This document shows positions 42,137-50,574 of a DNA stretch of 60,493 nucleotides, one piece after another; the first letter of the stretch is position 1, and each line of letters begins with the position of its first letter. The notes beneath the pieces were generated by a model, which saw only the letters and a program-made list of their open reading frames with translations, searched no databases and was not told the origin of the DNA. Made by a program: the position numbers and the translations under genes. The DNA is from Candidatus Nanoarchaeia archaeon (GTDB taxonomy: Archaea > Nanoarchaeota > Nanoarchaeia > SCGC-AAA011-G17 > JAFCDX01): the NCBI GenBank assembly GCA_028717785.1, contig JAQUND010000008.1, positions 1-60,493 of the forward strand. Reading direction: 5' to 3'.

Positions 42137-43306
42137 ATGAAAAAGAAGTGGTTTAATCTTAGTAAAGATATTACTTTATTAGGAATTGTTAGTTTTTTTA
42201 CAGATATTAGTTCAGAAATGATTTTTTCTGTATTTTCAATATTTTTTACAATTATTTTAGGAGCATCAGCATTTTTACTAGGATTAGTTGAAGGACTTTC
42301 AGATTTAGCTTCATCATCACTAGATTATATATCAGGATATTTATCAGATAAAGCAGGAAAAAGAAAAATATATGCAACTATAGGTTACTTATTCTCAACC
42401 CTATCAAAAGGATTACTTGTAATTTCTCAAACAATTTATTCTGCATTCTTTTTTAGAGTTGTAGAAAGATTCGGTAAATCTTTTAGAGGTCCACCAAAAG
42501 ATGCTTGGATTGCTTCCTTATCAAATGGAAATAATAGAGGTTACGCTTTTGCATTGCATAAAACTTTTGATAAAGCAGGAGCAATTATAGGTCCATTAAT
42601 AGCTTATTTTATTTTAGATTATTTTGGACAAACACTTAACGCTTTTAAAATTATTTTTTTAATAGCTTTAATTCCTGCAATTTTAGCTGTATTAATATTA
42701 TTTTTCTTAAAAGATAAACCTTCAAAACCAGTAAAAAGAGAAAATATATTTAAAGCTTATAAAAGTTTTAATAAAACTCTTAAAAATTATGTTTTAATAG
42801 CAGGAATTTTTTCGATAGCATATTTTAGTTTTTCATTTTTATTATTAAAATCTTATTTAGTTGGTTTTCAATTAAAAGATATTGCTTTACTTTATTCTAT
42901 TTTTAATTTAGCTTTTGTTTTTGTTTCAATTCCAATAGGAAAATTAGGAGATAAAATAGGAAGAAGAAAAATAGTATTATTTTCTTATTTAATTTATGCA
43001 ATTATGTGCCTTGGATTTGTATATGCTACAACAAAATTACAAGTTATAGGTTTATTCGTATTATTTGGAATATTTTATACAATAGATGAAGGACAAACAA
43101 AAGCATTTATTTCAGATTTAGAAGCAAAAAAAAGAGGAACTGCAATAGGATTTTATAATTTTATAACTGGAATTGTATATCTTGCAGCTTCAATAATTGC
43201 AGGTTATTTATGGACAATTAATCCAAATTATACATTTATATTTGCAGCTTTAGTTGCTTTTATTTCTTTTATTTTATTCTTTATTAAATTCTTAAATAAA
43301 AATTAA
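42137..43306 (+). CDS. MFS transporter
   Basis: A 389-residue protein with about 12 transmembrane segments. DYISGYLSDKAGKRKIY and PIGKLGDKIGRRKIV are the paired MFS motif A loops, and VERFGKSFRGPPKDAWIAS is characteristic of a bacterial/archaeal MFS subgroup. The substrate is unknown. It is not closely similar to the MFS protein at 38632. Confidence 0.88.
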   Translation: MKKKWFNLSKDITLLGIVSFFTDISSEMIFSVFSIFFTIILGASAFLLGLVEGLSDLASSSLDYISGYLSDKAGKRKIYATIGYLFSTLSKGLLVISQTIYSAFFFRVVERFGKSFRGPPKDAWIASLSNGNNRGYAFALHKTFDKAGAIIGPLIAYFILDYFGQTLNAFKIIFLIALIPAILAVLILFFLKDKPSKPVKRENIFKAYKSFNKTLKNYVLIAGIFSIAYFSFSFLLLKSYLVGFQLKDIALLYSIFNLAFVFVSIPIGKLGDKIGRRKIVLFSYLIYAIMCLGFVYATTKLQVIGLFVLFGIFYTIDEGQTKAFISDLEAKKRGTAIGFYNFITGIVYLAASIIAGYLWTINPNYTFIFAALVAFISFILFFIKFLNKN

Positions 43307-43319
43307 AAAAAGAAAAAAA

Positions 43320-43865
43320 TTAATAACCACCAGAATAACTTGGTGTACTAGGCGTTTGTGCACTAGGCGCAACAGCTGTTAAATCTTTAGTTATTTTATC
43401 TCCAGAAGTTGATACAACATACCATTTCTGATTATAACCTTGTCCTTTTATATCTCCAGAAATTTTATCTATAGAATAAACATACAAAGGTTGATTATTT
43501 ATTGTTACTTGATATGTTCCATCTGTTCTTGTTATTACTCCAAGTTTTCCTGTAATTCCTTGTCCTGTTGGAACTGAATTTGCTGGAACTATTAATGGTG
43601 GCCATAATGCTGAACAACCATCATTACAATTACTTACATCTAAACTATCTGAAAGAAATGCATAAAGTGTCATCCCATTTAAATCAGTTAAAATTTGTCC
43701 ATAATCACTACTCATTGTTTTTAGAATAGGGTATTCTGTTGGAGTTGTTGTAACTGGTGTTGAAGTTGTTGTTGTAGTTGTAGTTTGTGTATAAGGATTA
43801 CTATATTGACAGGCTGCAATTAAGAATAAACTTAGTGTTAAAATTATTATTGCTAATTTTTTCAT
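43320..43865 (-). CDS. lipoprotein with secreted-repeat domain (COG4315/PF03640-like)
   Basis: A 181-residue lipoprotein. The signal peptide ends in LFLIAACQYSN, a canonical lipobox (LxAAC), followed by a Thr-rich tether. The body has two repeats of the secreted-repeat type: GQILTDLNGMTLYAFLSD with CNDGCSALWPPL, and LGVITRTDGTYQVTINNQPLYVY. Such proteins occur in bacteria and some archaea, often linked to redox or electron transfer; function is not settled. An excellent Shine-Dalgarno, AAAGGAGGTG, lies 4 bases before the ATG, in contrast to most genes here. Confidence 0.85.
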   Translation of the reverse strand: MKKLAIIILTLSLFLIAACQYSNPYTQTTTTTTTSTPVTTTPTEYPILKTMSSDYGQILTDLNGMTLYAFLSDSLDVSNCNDGCSALWPPLIVPANSVPTGQGITGKLGVITRTDGTYQVTINNQPLYVYSIDKISGDIKGQGYNQKWYVVSTSGDKITKDLTAVAPSAQTPSTPSYSGGY

Positions 43866-43922
43866 TATTCACCTCCTTTTATTAATAAATTTTAATATTT
43901 TTTATAAATATAAATCTTTTTA

Positions 43923-44669
43923 TTAAACTTCAATTTTAGAAAATAAATAACTTCCTAGTAAAGTTACTAATAAAGAAAATATAATTAAAACTGAAAAGTC
44001 CATAGTTAATCCTAAATGATTTACACCTGTTAAAATTCCTCTGATACCATCAACACCATAAGCTAAAGGATTAAATTTTATTATTATACTTATTAAATTA
44101 GGCAAACTATCTAAAGGAAATAAAGCCCCAGATAAAAAGAATATAGGCATAATTAAAAAATTCATAATTAATTGAAATCCATGCATATCTTCCATTCTAG
44201 AAGCAATTGCTGTTCCTAATGCAGTAAATAAAATTGCAATTAAGAATATAAAAATAAATGCAACTGGAACAATAGCCCAATTTATGGGTTTAAATCCAAT
44301 TAATAAAGAAATAAAAAATACAACTAATCCTTGTAATGAAGCTACAGTTGCTCCACCTAATGTTCTTCCAATCATTATTCTATATCTTGAAACAGGGGCT
44401 ACTAAAGTTTCTTTTAAAAATCCAAATTGTCTATCCCATATAACTTCAACACCATTAAACATTGCTGTAAAAAGTACAGACATTGCAATTATACCTGGAG
44501 CCAAAAAAGTAATATAATTTCCACCACCAGCTTTTTCAAAAATAGGACCAAATCCAAAACCTAGAGCAACTAAAAATAATAATGGTTGAGCTAAAGATCC
44601 AATTATTCTTGTTTTTGAACGTAAATATCTTTTTACTTGTCTTAACCACATTATGTAAATAGTATTCAT
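43923..44669 (-). CDS. ABC-2 type transporter permease
   Basis: About 248 residues from the ATG at 44669, which forms an ATGA overlap with the upstream ATPase gene; a GTG at 44678 is the alternative. It has six transmembrane segments and the ABC-2 signature region TLVAPVSRYRIMIGRTLGG, plus IMPIFFLSGALFPLDSLP. DrrB-like permeases export drugs or lipids. It works with the ATP-binding protein encoded just before it. Confidence 0.9.
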   Translation of the reverse strand: MNTIYIMWLRQVKRYLRSKTRIIGSLAQPLLFLVALGFGFGPIFEKAGGGNYITFLAPGIIAMSVLFTAMFNGVEVIWDRQFGFLKETLVAPVSRYRIMIGRTLGGATVASLQGLVVFFISLLIGFKPINWAIVPVAFIFIFLIAILFTALGTAIASRMEDMHGFQLIMNFLIMPIFFLSGALFPLDSLPNLISIIIKFNPLAYGVDGIRGILTGVNHLGLTMDFSVLIIFSLLVTLLGSYLFSKIEV

Positions 44670-45460
44670 CTTCTCCACATCCTTGAATTAAGTCTCATTC
44701 CATCTTTAACTGATGCAGATTCTTCTCTTATATGATGTCCTGTAAGTTTTAAGAAAGCCTCTTCTAAAGATTTAGATTTTGTTTGTTTTTCTAATTCAAT
44801 TGAAGTTCCAACTTTAAGTATTTCTCCATGATCAATAATTGCAACTCTATCTGCCATTTTTTCAGCTTCTTCCATATAATGAGTTGTTAAAAAAATAGTC
44901 ATATTTTCTTTTTTATTTAACTTCATAATATAACCCCATAAAAAATTTCTTGTTTGAGGATCTAATCCTATAGTTGGTTCATCTAAGAATAAAATTTTTG
45001 GATGATGTATTAATCCACGTGCTATTTCTAATCTTCTTTTCATTCCCCCTGAAAAAGTTTTAACAAAATTATCTTTTCTATCCCATAATTCAACTAATTT
45101 TAGTAATTCTGGAATTCTTTGTTTTCTTATTTTTAAAGGAACGTGATATAAAATGGAATGAAATTCCATATTTTCATAAGCTGTAAGTTCATCATCTAAA
45201 CTTGGATCTTGAAATACAATTCCAAAAGATTTTCTAACTTCATTTTTTTGTTCAATTGGAGAAAATCCATTAATTTTAATTGTTCCAGAATTAGGATGGA
45301 GTAAAGTTGTAAGCATTTTGATTGTTGTAGTTTTACCTGCCCCATTTGGACCTAGAAAAGCAAAAATTTCTCCTTCTTTTACATCAAATGAAATATTGTT
45401 TACAGCTGTAAAATGTTTAAATTTCTTAACTAAATTTTTAACTTCAATAATATTATCCAT
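44666..45460 (-). CDS. ABC transporter ATP-binding protein (DrrA-like)
   Basis: A 264-residue ATPase. Walker A is GPNGAGKTTTIK, the signature KTFSGGMKRRLEIARGL, Walker B ILFLDEPTIGLD and the H-loop TTHYMEEAEKMADR. The C-terminal extension is typical of DrrA-type exporters. It overlaps the permease gene, so the two form an exporter for an unknown hydrophobic substrate. Confidence 0.92.
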   Translation of the reverse strand: MDNIIEVKNLVKKFKHFTAVNNISFDVKEGEIFAFLGPNGAGKTTTIKMLTTLLHPNSGTIKINGFSPIEQKNEVRKSFGIVFQDPSLDDELTAYENMEFHSILYHVPLKIRKQRIPELLKLVELWDRKDNFVKTFSGGMKRRLEIARGLIHHPKILFLDEPTIGLDPQTRNFLWGYIMKLNKKENMTIFLTTHYMEEAEKMADRVAIIDHGEILKVGTSIELEKQTKSKSLEEAFLKLTGHHIREESASVKDGMRLNSRMWRR

Positions 45461-45561
45461 AATTTTTCAAAAAATTTAGTAATTTATAAACATTATGAAT
45501 CAAAACAAAAAACTTATAAATTGACATATTATCTTCACTAAAAAGAGTTCTGATAATTAAA

Positions 45562-46263
45562 ATGGGAAATATTGTATTACCTAATACTAGTTTATGTAGC
45601 ATTGTAAGAGATGAACTTATGAATCCTGCTGGAGGAATAAAAGATTTTATAGAATGTATAGTTCCTTATGTTGAACAAGCAGTAATTGTAGATACTGGTT
45701 CTTTAGATGGAACCAGAGAAATATTAGAAGAATTAAAAAGTATTTATCCAAATTTACAAATTTATGATAGAAAATTTGATAATTTTGCTGATTCAAGAAA
45801 TTATTCTTTAAGTAAAATAGAAACAGAAAAAGCATTAGTATTAGATGCGGATGAAAGAATTTTTAGTGAAGATATAGAAAAATTATATAATTTTGAAATA
45901 AAAAATCCAGATAAAGATTTTTCATTTTACTTTTTTTATGTTTTACCTACAGGAGAACAATTTGGAAGTAGAGATGGAGGTCATAATCCTAGATTATTTA
46001 AAGTTGAAGGTAGATATTATATAAATAAAAAACAAAATTTTATTGAACAATTATGTAATAGTTCTAGAGAAATTAATCCAAAATATTTATTTTTTGATTT
46101 TATAAAAATTGTTCATTTTGTAATAGATAGAAAAAGTAATGATAAAAAAAACAAAGATTGGTATAAAAACGTAGTTTACAAGGGATTAGATAAAGCACCA
46201 TCACAAATAGACTCTTTTAAAGAATGGAAAGCATTTAATCCTTATAGACTAAATTTTCAATAA
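45562..46263 (+). CDS. family 2 glycosyltransferase
   Basis: A 233-residue GT-A fold enzyme. AVIVDTGSLDGTREILEEL is the nucleotide-binding region, and KALVLDADERIF holds the DxD-type metal site. DGGHNPRLFKVEG is common in this subgroup. It probably adds sugars to lipids or proteins at the cytoplasmic side. A donor or acceptor cannot be named. It is followed after 1 base by the next gene. Confidence 0.85.
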   Translation: MGNIVLPNTSLCSIVRDELMNPAGGIKDFIECIVPYVEQAVIVDTGSLDGTREILEELKSIYPNLQIYDRKFDNFADSRNYSLSKIETEKALVLDADERIFSEDIEKLYNFEIKNPDKDFSFYFFYVLPTGEQFGSRDGGHNPRLFKVEGRYYINKKQNFIEQLCNSSREINPKYLFFDFIKIVHFVIDRKSNDKKNKDWYKNVVYKGLDKAPSQIDSFKEWKAFNPYRLNFQ

Positions 46264-46264
46264 A

Positions 46265-46609
46265 ATGGTAGAAACATTAACAGAAAAATTAATTAGAGAA
46301 GGTTATGAAACTAGAAGTAGAAATCTCCCTAAACAAGAAATTCCAGGAATGATAGAAAAACTAATTAATGAAGGAATAGATCCTGCTAAAATACTTATTT
46401 ATCATGTAGAAGATTTTGGTTTATATGATATTCCAATTATAGATATAGTAGATGGTAAAGAAATAATAGTAGGTTATAATAAAAACGCTATACCAAATAC
46501 CTATTTCATATTTGTTCCTAAACAACCAGCACCAAAACTAAATTATATTAATTCAATTCCAAAAAATAATCTTGATGATACAAACGTTTTAAAAAATCCA
46601 AATTATTAA
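46265..46609 (+). CDS. hypothetical protein after glycosyltransferase
   Basis: A 114-residue soluble protein starting 1 base after the glycosyltransferase gene, so probably co-translated with it. It contains EGIDPAKILIYHVEDFGLYDIP and a Pro/Asn-rich end. No family was recognised. Confidence 0.5.
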   Translation: MVETLTEKLIREGYETRSRNLPKQEIPGMIEKLINEGIDPAKILIYHVEDFGLYDIPIIDIVDGKEIIVGYNKNAIPNTYFIFVPKQPAPKLNYINSIPKNNLDDTNVLKNPNY

Positions 46610-46688
46610 GAACCAAATAGGCTTGATTTTGAAAAACCCTTTAAATAAAAAACTAAACATATTTAAATCAAATAATTAATTCTTATTC

Positions 46689-47159
46689 ATGAAAATATTA
46701 GTTGTTTATTATTCCAGAACAGGAACTACTAAAACCGTTGCTGAAGAAATTAAAAAAGAACTTAATTGTGATATTGATGAAATAACAGACGATGTTGATA
46801 GAAAAGGACCAATTGGATATTTATTATCTGGAAAAGAAGCCACACTAAAACAACTAACAAAAATAAAAACAAAAAAAGATCCTTCTAAATATGAATTAAT
46901 AATAATAGGAACTCCTGTTTGGTCTTTTACTATGTCCACTCCGATTAGATCTTATATTTCAAAATATAAAGAAAAATTCAAAAATGTAGCATTTTTTTGT
47001 ACTTTGAGTGGATCAGGATCAGAAAAAACACTAAAAGATATGGAAATTTTAAGTAAAAAATTCACAAAACATAAATTATCATTAAAAACACTAGATGTTA
47101 AAAACAATAATTACGAAGAAAAATTAAAGAAATTTATAAAAGAGATTCATCTTTCATAA
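46689..47159 (+). CDS. flavodoxin-like protein
   Basis: A 156-residue flavodoxin-fold protein. ILVVYYSRTGTTKTVAEEI is the FMN phosphate-binding loop, and ELIIIGTPVWSFTMSTPIRSYI and FFCTLSGSGSEKTLKDME complete the flavin site. It likely carries electrons using FMN. The partner is unknown; the ferredoxin-linked proteins elsewhere in the window are possibilities only. Confidence 0.9.
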   Translation: MKILVVYYSRTGTTKTVAEEIKKELNCDIDEITDDVDRKGPIGYLLSGKEATLKQLTKIKTKKDPSKYELIIIGTPVWSFTMSTPIRSYISKYKEKFKNVAFFCTLSGSGSEKTLKDMEILSKKFTKHKLSLKTLDVKNNNYEEKLKKFIKEIHLS

Positions 47160-47190
47160 TCTTTATAAATTCTAATATAAAAGAAAAAAC

Positions 47191-47499
47191 ATGAAAAAAA
47201 TATTAGTATTATTACTTACTGTATTATTGATAGCTGGTTGTCAAAGCCAAGGTATTAAAAAAATAACAACAAATCCAGATAAATATTTAGGTAAAGAAGT
47301 AGTTATTGATGGAGAAGTTAATAATAGATTTATAAAATCTGGAGATCAATTTATTTCTGTTGTTGATCAAACTGGATATATTCTAGCTAAATCTAAATTC
47401 AGTCTAGAATTACATAAAAATGTTACAGTTACCGGTGTTTTAAGTTATGATAAAACTAATGGTTATTATATAATTTCTAGAGAAATTAGAGTTAAATAA
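47191..47499 (+). CDS. lipoprotein with OB-fold-like domain
   Basis: A 102-residue protein. LLTVLLIAGCQSQG is a canonical lipobox (LIAGC), so it should be lipidated by the Lgt encoded at 11503. The mature part (KKITTNPDKYLGKEVVIDGEV, VDQTGYILA) resembles the OB-fold of tRNA_anti/BOF-like exported proteins. Function unknown. Confidence 0.75.
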   Translation: MKKILVLLLTVLLIAGCQSQGIKKITTNPDKYLGKEVVIDGEVNNRFIKSGDQFISVVDQTGYILAKSKFSLELHKNVTVTGVLSYDKTNGYYIISREIRVK

Positions 47500-47529
47500 A
47501 TTTAAATATTCTTTTTAAAATTCTAATAT

Positions 47530-48513
47530 ATGGAAAAAGGACATATTACTTGTTTAGGTATTGAAAGTACTGCTCATACTTTTGGAGTTGGAATTGCAAC
47601 AAGTAAAGGAATTATTTTAAGTGATATAAGAAAACAATATACAACTAATAAAGGTGGAATTATTCCAATAGAAGCAGCTAAACATCATGAAAGTATTTAT
47701 CCAGATTTAATAAAACAAGCTATTCAAGAATCTAAAGAAAAGAAAATAGATGTTATTGCTTATTCTGCTTCTCCCGGATTAGGTCCTTGTTTAAGGATAG
47801 GATTAAAAGCAGCTAAAGAATTAGCTAATGATTTAAAAATTCCATTAATAGATGTTAATCATGTTATTGCTCATTTAAGTTCTGGTTCATTATTTACTGA
47901 AGCTAAAGATCCAGTTTATATTTTTACATCTGGTGCTAATACTCAAATAATTTCTTTAGAAGGAAAAAGATTTAGAATAATGGGAGAGACACTAGATACG
48001 GGAGTTGGAAATGCTTTAGATAAATTTGGGAGAGAATTAGGTCTTGGATTTCCTTCAGGTCCAAAAATAGAACAATTAGCAAAAGAAGGAAAATTTATTG
48101 AATTACCTTATACTGTAAAAGGAATGGATTTATCTTTTTCTGGTATATTAACAGCAGCCATAAATAAATTCAAAAAAGGAGCTAGTAAAGAAGATTTATG
48201 TTTTTCAATACAAGAAACTTATTTTTCTATGTTAACTGAAGTTGCAGAAAGAGCTCTTGCTCACCTAAATAAAAAAGAAATTTTAGTTATTGGAGGAGTT
48301 GCTGCAAATAAAAGATTTTGTAAAATGTTAGAAAGTATGTGTAAAAATAGAAATGCTAAATTTTATACTGTTCCTTTAACTTATGCAGGAGATAATGCTA
48401 TTAATATTGCTTGGCAAGGTATTAAAGAATTTCAAACTGGAAGATCTATTGATATAGAAAAAGCTAATATTAGACCCTATGAAAGAATAGATGAAGTTGA
48501 AGTAACATGGTAA
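47530..48513 (+). CDS. kae1: Kae1/TsaD, tRNA threonylcarbamoyladenosine (t6A) transferase
   Basis: A 327-residue enzyme of the KEOPS complex, which makes t6A at position 37 of ANN-decoding tRNAs. CLGIESTAHTFGVGI begins the ASKHA fold; AAKHHESIYPDLI and DVNHVIAHLSSG supply the metal-binding histidines; SFSGILTAA and VIGGVAANKRFCKML are family motifs; and YTYAGDN-like LTYAGDNAINIAWQG ends it. Bud32 is not fused here, and no other KEOPS gene is in the window. Confidence 0.95.
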   Translation: MEKGHITCLGIESTAHTFGVGIATSKGIILSDIRKQYTTNKGGIIPIEAAKHHESIYPDLIKQAIQESKEKKIDVIAYSASPGLGPCLRIGLKAAKELANDLKIPLIDVNHVIAHLSSGSLFTEAKDPVYIFTSGANTQIISLEGKRFRIMGETLDTGVGNALDKFGRELGLGFPSGPKIEQLAKEGKFIELPYTVKGMDLSFSGILTAAINKFKKGASKEDLCFSIQETYFSMLTEVAERALAHLNKKEILVIGGVAANKRFCKMLESMCKNRNAKFYTVPLTYAGDNAINIAWQGIKEFQTGRSIDIEKANIRPYERIDEVEVTW

Positions 48514-48576
48514 TTATTTATTTAAAAGTAGTAACAAAATAGAAAGATTTATAAATAAGTATTTGTTATAAAATTT

Positions 48577-49317
48577 ATGAAAATATCTAATCAAACACCT
48601 TTAGTTCAAATAGAAGTTCCAAAAATAGGATTTTTAGCAGATGAACAATTTTTAGAAGAATATAATAGAATAAATCAAACAGAATATGGTTCTAATCCAT
48701 ATTTAAATGTTTTAAAATTTAGAGATAATATAGATAATATAATTAAAGGTTCTAATCCATTTGCAATAGTATTAGCTAATCAAATATTAAGTCAAGAAGG
48801 ATTAAGAGTAGCAAGACAATCAGATTTAGAAAAATTAATTAAAATAGATCCAAATTACTTAAAAGGAACTTATGAAGATACAGGATTAGTATTAAGAAAT
48901 AAACAAGATCCAGATTCATATTTAGCTCAAGATTTAATAAAACAATTAAAATTAAGAGATAGAAAATTAAAATTACCAATAATGATACCCTTAACTGAAT
49001 TAATTCTTCAAAAGGATCAAAATTCAATTTATGGTTTATCTTTTAAATTAAAAGAAAGTGCAGATGTTATTTATAGTTCAATATTAAATGAAGAAAATAG
49101 CAAATTTTCATCTGAAGATATTAATGAAAAAACAGGATTACCAAATAAATTAGGAAATGGTAATAGAAATTTTTATACTAGAAATTCTGGTCTTTCCGGG
49201 TTGTTTCTTTACAGGGGCTTGGATTTGAACTCCTATGATGTTGGTCTTGGTTATTCGAATTTGGATGGCAGGGTAGTTGTTGTAAGTGGCGAAGCCACAC
49301 AAAAAATAAAACAATAA
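48577..49317 (+). CDS. candidate DGR target protein with variable C-terminal region
   Basis: A 246-residue protein in two parts. Residues 1-200 use the AT-rich codons of the neighbourhood and include EGLRVARQSDLEKL, YEDTGLVLR, LPIMIPLTELIL and YGLSFKL. The last 40 residues switch to GC-richer codons and read GLSGLFLYRGLDLNSY, then a row of mostly NNT codons, then GRVVVVSGEAT. From memory, tails of the form L-x-R-x-L-x-L-x-S...GRVVVVSGEA with varying Asn/Asp/Tyr/Gly/Ser are diversified by retroelements in CPR bacteria and DPANN archaea. No reverse transcriptase is in the window. It is not exported by any visible signal. Confidence 0.65.
   Translation: MKISNQTPLVQIEVPKIGFLADEQFLEEYNRINQTEYGSNPYLNVLKFRDNIDNIIKGSNPFAIVLANQILSQEGLRVARQSDLEKLIKIDPNYLKGTYEDTGLVLRNKQDPDSYLAQDLIKQLKLRDRKLKLPIMIPLTELILQKDQNSIYGLSFKLKESADVIYSSILNEENSKFSSEDINEKTGLPNKLGNGNRNFYTRNSGLSGLFLYRGLDLNSYDVGLGYSNLDGRVVVVSGEATQKIKQ
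49186..49285 (+). repeat. candidate DGR variable region
   Basis: This covers about residues 204-236 of the preceding protein. The codons at 49234-49254 read TAT GAT GTT GGT CTT GGT TAT: all keep T in the third place while the first two bases vary, as expected when AAT codons of a template are changed at adenines. The block is visibly richer in G and C than its surroundings. Confidence 0.5.
49286..49298 (+). other. hairpin directly after the candidate variable region
   Basis: GTGGC-GAA-GCCAC forms a GC-rich hairpin of 5 base pairs, extendable by TGT (49281-49283) with ACA (49299-49301) across a 2-base bulge. In studied DGRs a hairpin or cruciform lies just after the variable region and aids retrohoming. 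Confidence 0.45.
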
Positions 49318-49347
49318 ACTTATAATATTTATTTTCTTTTTAAAACT

Positions 49348-50013
49348 ATGAATCCAAAAGTATTAGTTGGTTGTCCAACATCATTTCACAAGAAATATGC
49401 TTTAAAAGAATATGTACAAGCTATTAAATCTTTAACTTATGATAATTATGATATTTTAATTGTTGAAAATTCTGAAAATAATGATTATTTTGATGAAATT
49501 AAGAAAGAATTGCCGTGTATGAAAGATAAATGGTTTGAGAATGCAAGAGAGAGAATTGTACATAGTAGAAATATACTAAGAGAATTAACACTAAAAGAAT
49601 ATGATTATTTTTTATCATTAGAACAAGATGTTATTCCCCCAAAAGATATTATTGAAAGATTATTAGAACATAATAAAAAAGTAATAAGTGCTTTATATTT
49701 TAAAACAGATCCAAATGGAACTTTAAGTCCATTATTATGGATTAAAGATGATGTTGGAATAAGAAAGGCTTACTTAGATGAAGTTGAAGATGATAAATTA
49801 ATAGAAGCAAATGCTGTTGGGATTGGTTGTATTTTAATACATAAAGATGTTCTTAAAGAAATTAAATTTAGATATGACAAGGAAAAAGAAGGTTTTGATG
49901 ATGTATTCTTTTGTGATGATGTTATAAATAAAGGTTTTAAAATATTTTGTGATACTTCAATTAAATGTAAACATTTGATAAAAGGAATGGATTGGGATAG
50001 TATTAAGAAATAA
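49348..50013 (+). CDS. GT-A fold glycosyltransferase-like protein
   Basis: A 221-residue protein resembling family 2 glycosyltransferases: VLVGCPTSFHKKYALKEYV, then YDILIVENSENN, and YFLSLEQDVIPPKDIIERL, where EQD replaces the usual DxD. A second acidic stretch DDVFFCDDVINKGFK fits the acceptor side. Substrates are unknown. It ends where the convergent Lys-rich gene ends, with adjoining stop codons. Confidence 0.7.
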   Translation: MNPKVLVGCPTSFHKKYALKEYVQAIKSLTYDNYDILIVENSENNDYFDEIKKELPCMKDKWFENARERIVHSRNILRELTLKEYDYFLSLEQDVIPPKDIIERLLEHNKKVISALYFKTDPNGTLSPLLWIKDDVGIRKAYLDEVEDDKLIEANAVGIGCILIHKDVLKEIKFRYDKEKEGFDDVFFCDDVINKGFKIFCDTSIKCKHLIKGMDWDSIKK

Positions 50014-50160
50014 TTAACGTTTTTTCTTCTTTTTAATTCTTGATTTAGCTAACTTAATTAATTTCTTAACTTTACTTAATTTAGATTTATTAGAAGGTTT
50101 TCTTCCTTTAAATTTCTTTACAGAAACTTTAGATTTCTTTTTAACACTCTTTTTTTTCAT
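50014..50160 (-). CDS. 48-residue lysine-rich basic protein
   Basis: A short frame encoding MKKKSVKKKSKVSVKKFKGR and a further basic stretch ending RIKKKKKR; almost half of the residues are Lys or Arg. It could bind nucleic acid, in the manner of small chromatin or ribosome-associated proteins. AGAGGT on the reverse strand lies 4 bases before the ATG. The start follows directly on the candidate structured RNA at 50170-50375, which would form its 5' leader if transcribed together. Confidence 0.6.
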   Translation of the reverse strand: MKKKSVKKKSKVSVKKFKGRKPSNKSKLSKVKKLIKLAKSRIKKKKKR

Positions 50161-50169
50161 TTTACCTCT

Positions 50170-50375
50170 GGACTCGGTGAAAAAGTTCCTTAAACAAACA
50201 TTGAAATCAATCTTAACCTATCAACTTGCTTTAAAGGTTATCTTCTTCGCTTCATAACATTGCTTAACAAGTACAGATTTCGTATGGTGAGTTATAGTCC
50301 AGACACCATATTAATAGTCGAATACTTGACAGAGGCGGTTATGATAACACTCTTTTCAGAGCAACCGAATTGTCC
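50170..50375 (-). ncRNA. candidate structured RNA of about 206 bases
   Basis: Reverse-strand ends pair: GGAC (50375-50372) with GTCC, and CGGT with ACCG inside it. Inner hairpins are CTCT-GAAA-AGAG with a GNRA tetraloop (about 50360-50349) and ATGGTG...CACCAT (about 50309-50284). A TATA-like TAAATATA (50403-50396) lies at the right distance upstream. The block is richer in G and C than its surroundings and has no reading frame. It may be an independent RNA or the leader of the Lys-rich gene. Class unknown. Confidence 0.5.
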
Positions 50376-50574
50376 TATTTTAATAAGAAATTTAGTATAT
50401 TTATTTTTTTCTGACCACTTATAAATGGTAAACAGCGTCGATAAAATCATTAAAAATAGTATATTTCATGTAAATTCCATATTTATAAATTTACCTGTTT
50501 TTTGACCATAGTAAAGCTTTTAAATCACAAATTGCCATAAAATCGAACCTTAACAGGTTGAGGGGAGGTTACAA
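50376..50574. promoter_or_regulatory. divergent promoter region between the structured RNA and the acidic mini-gene
   Basis: No gene is seen. The reverse strand holds TAAATATA (50403-50396) for the structured RNA. The forward strand has a TATA-like CTTTTAAAT (50517-50525) and a small hairpin AACCT-TAAC-AGGTT (about 50546-50559), then GAGGGGAGGTT as ribosome-binding site. Confidence 0.4.

Noticed and set aside
50170..50375. Structured region as RNase P RNA or SRP RNA
   Set aside because: The conserved RNase P core sequences and the SRP helix 8 motif were not found on either strand. It is left as an unknown RNA.
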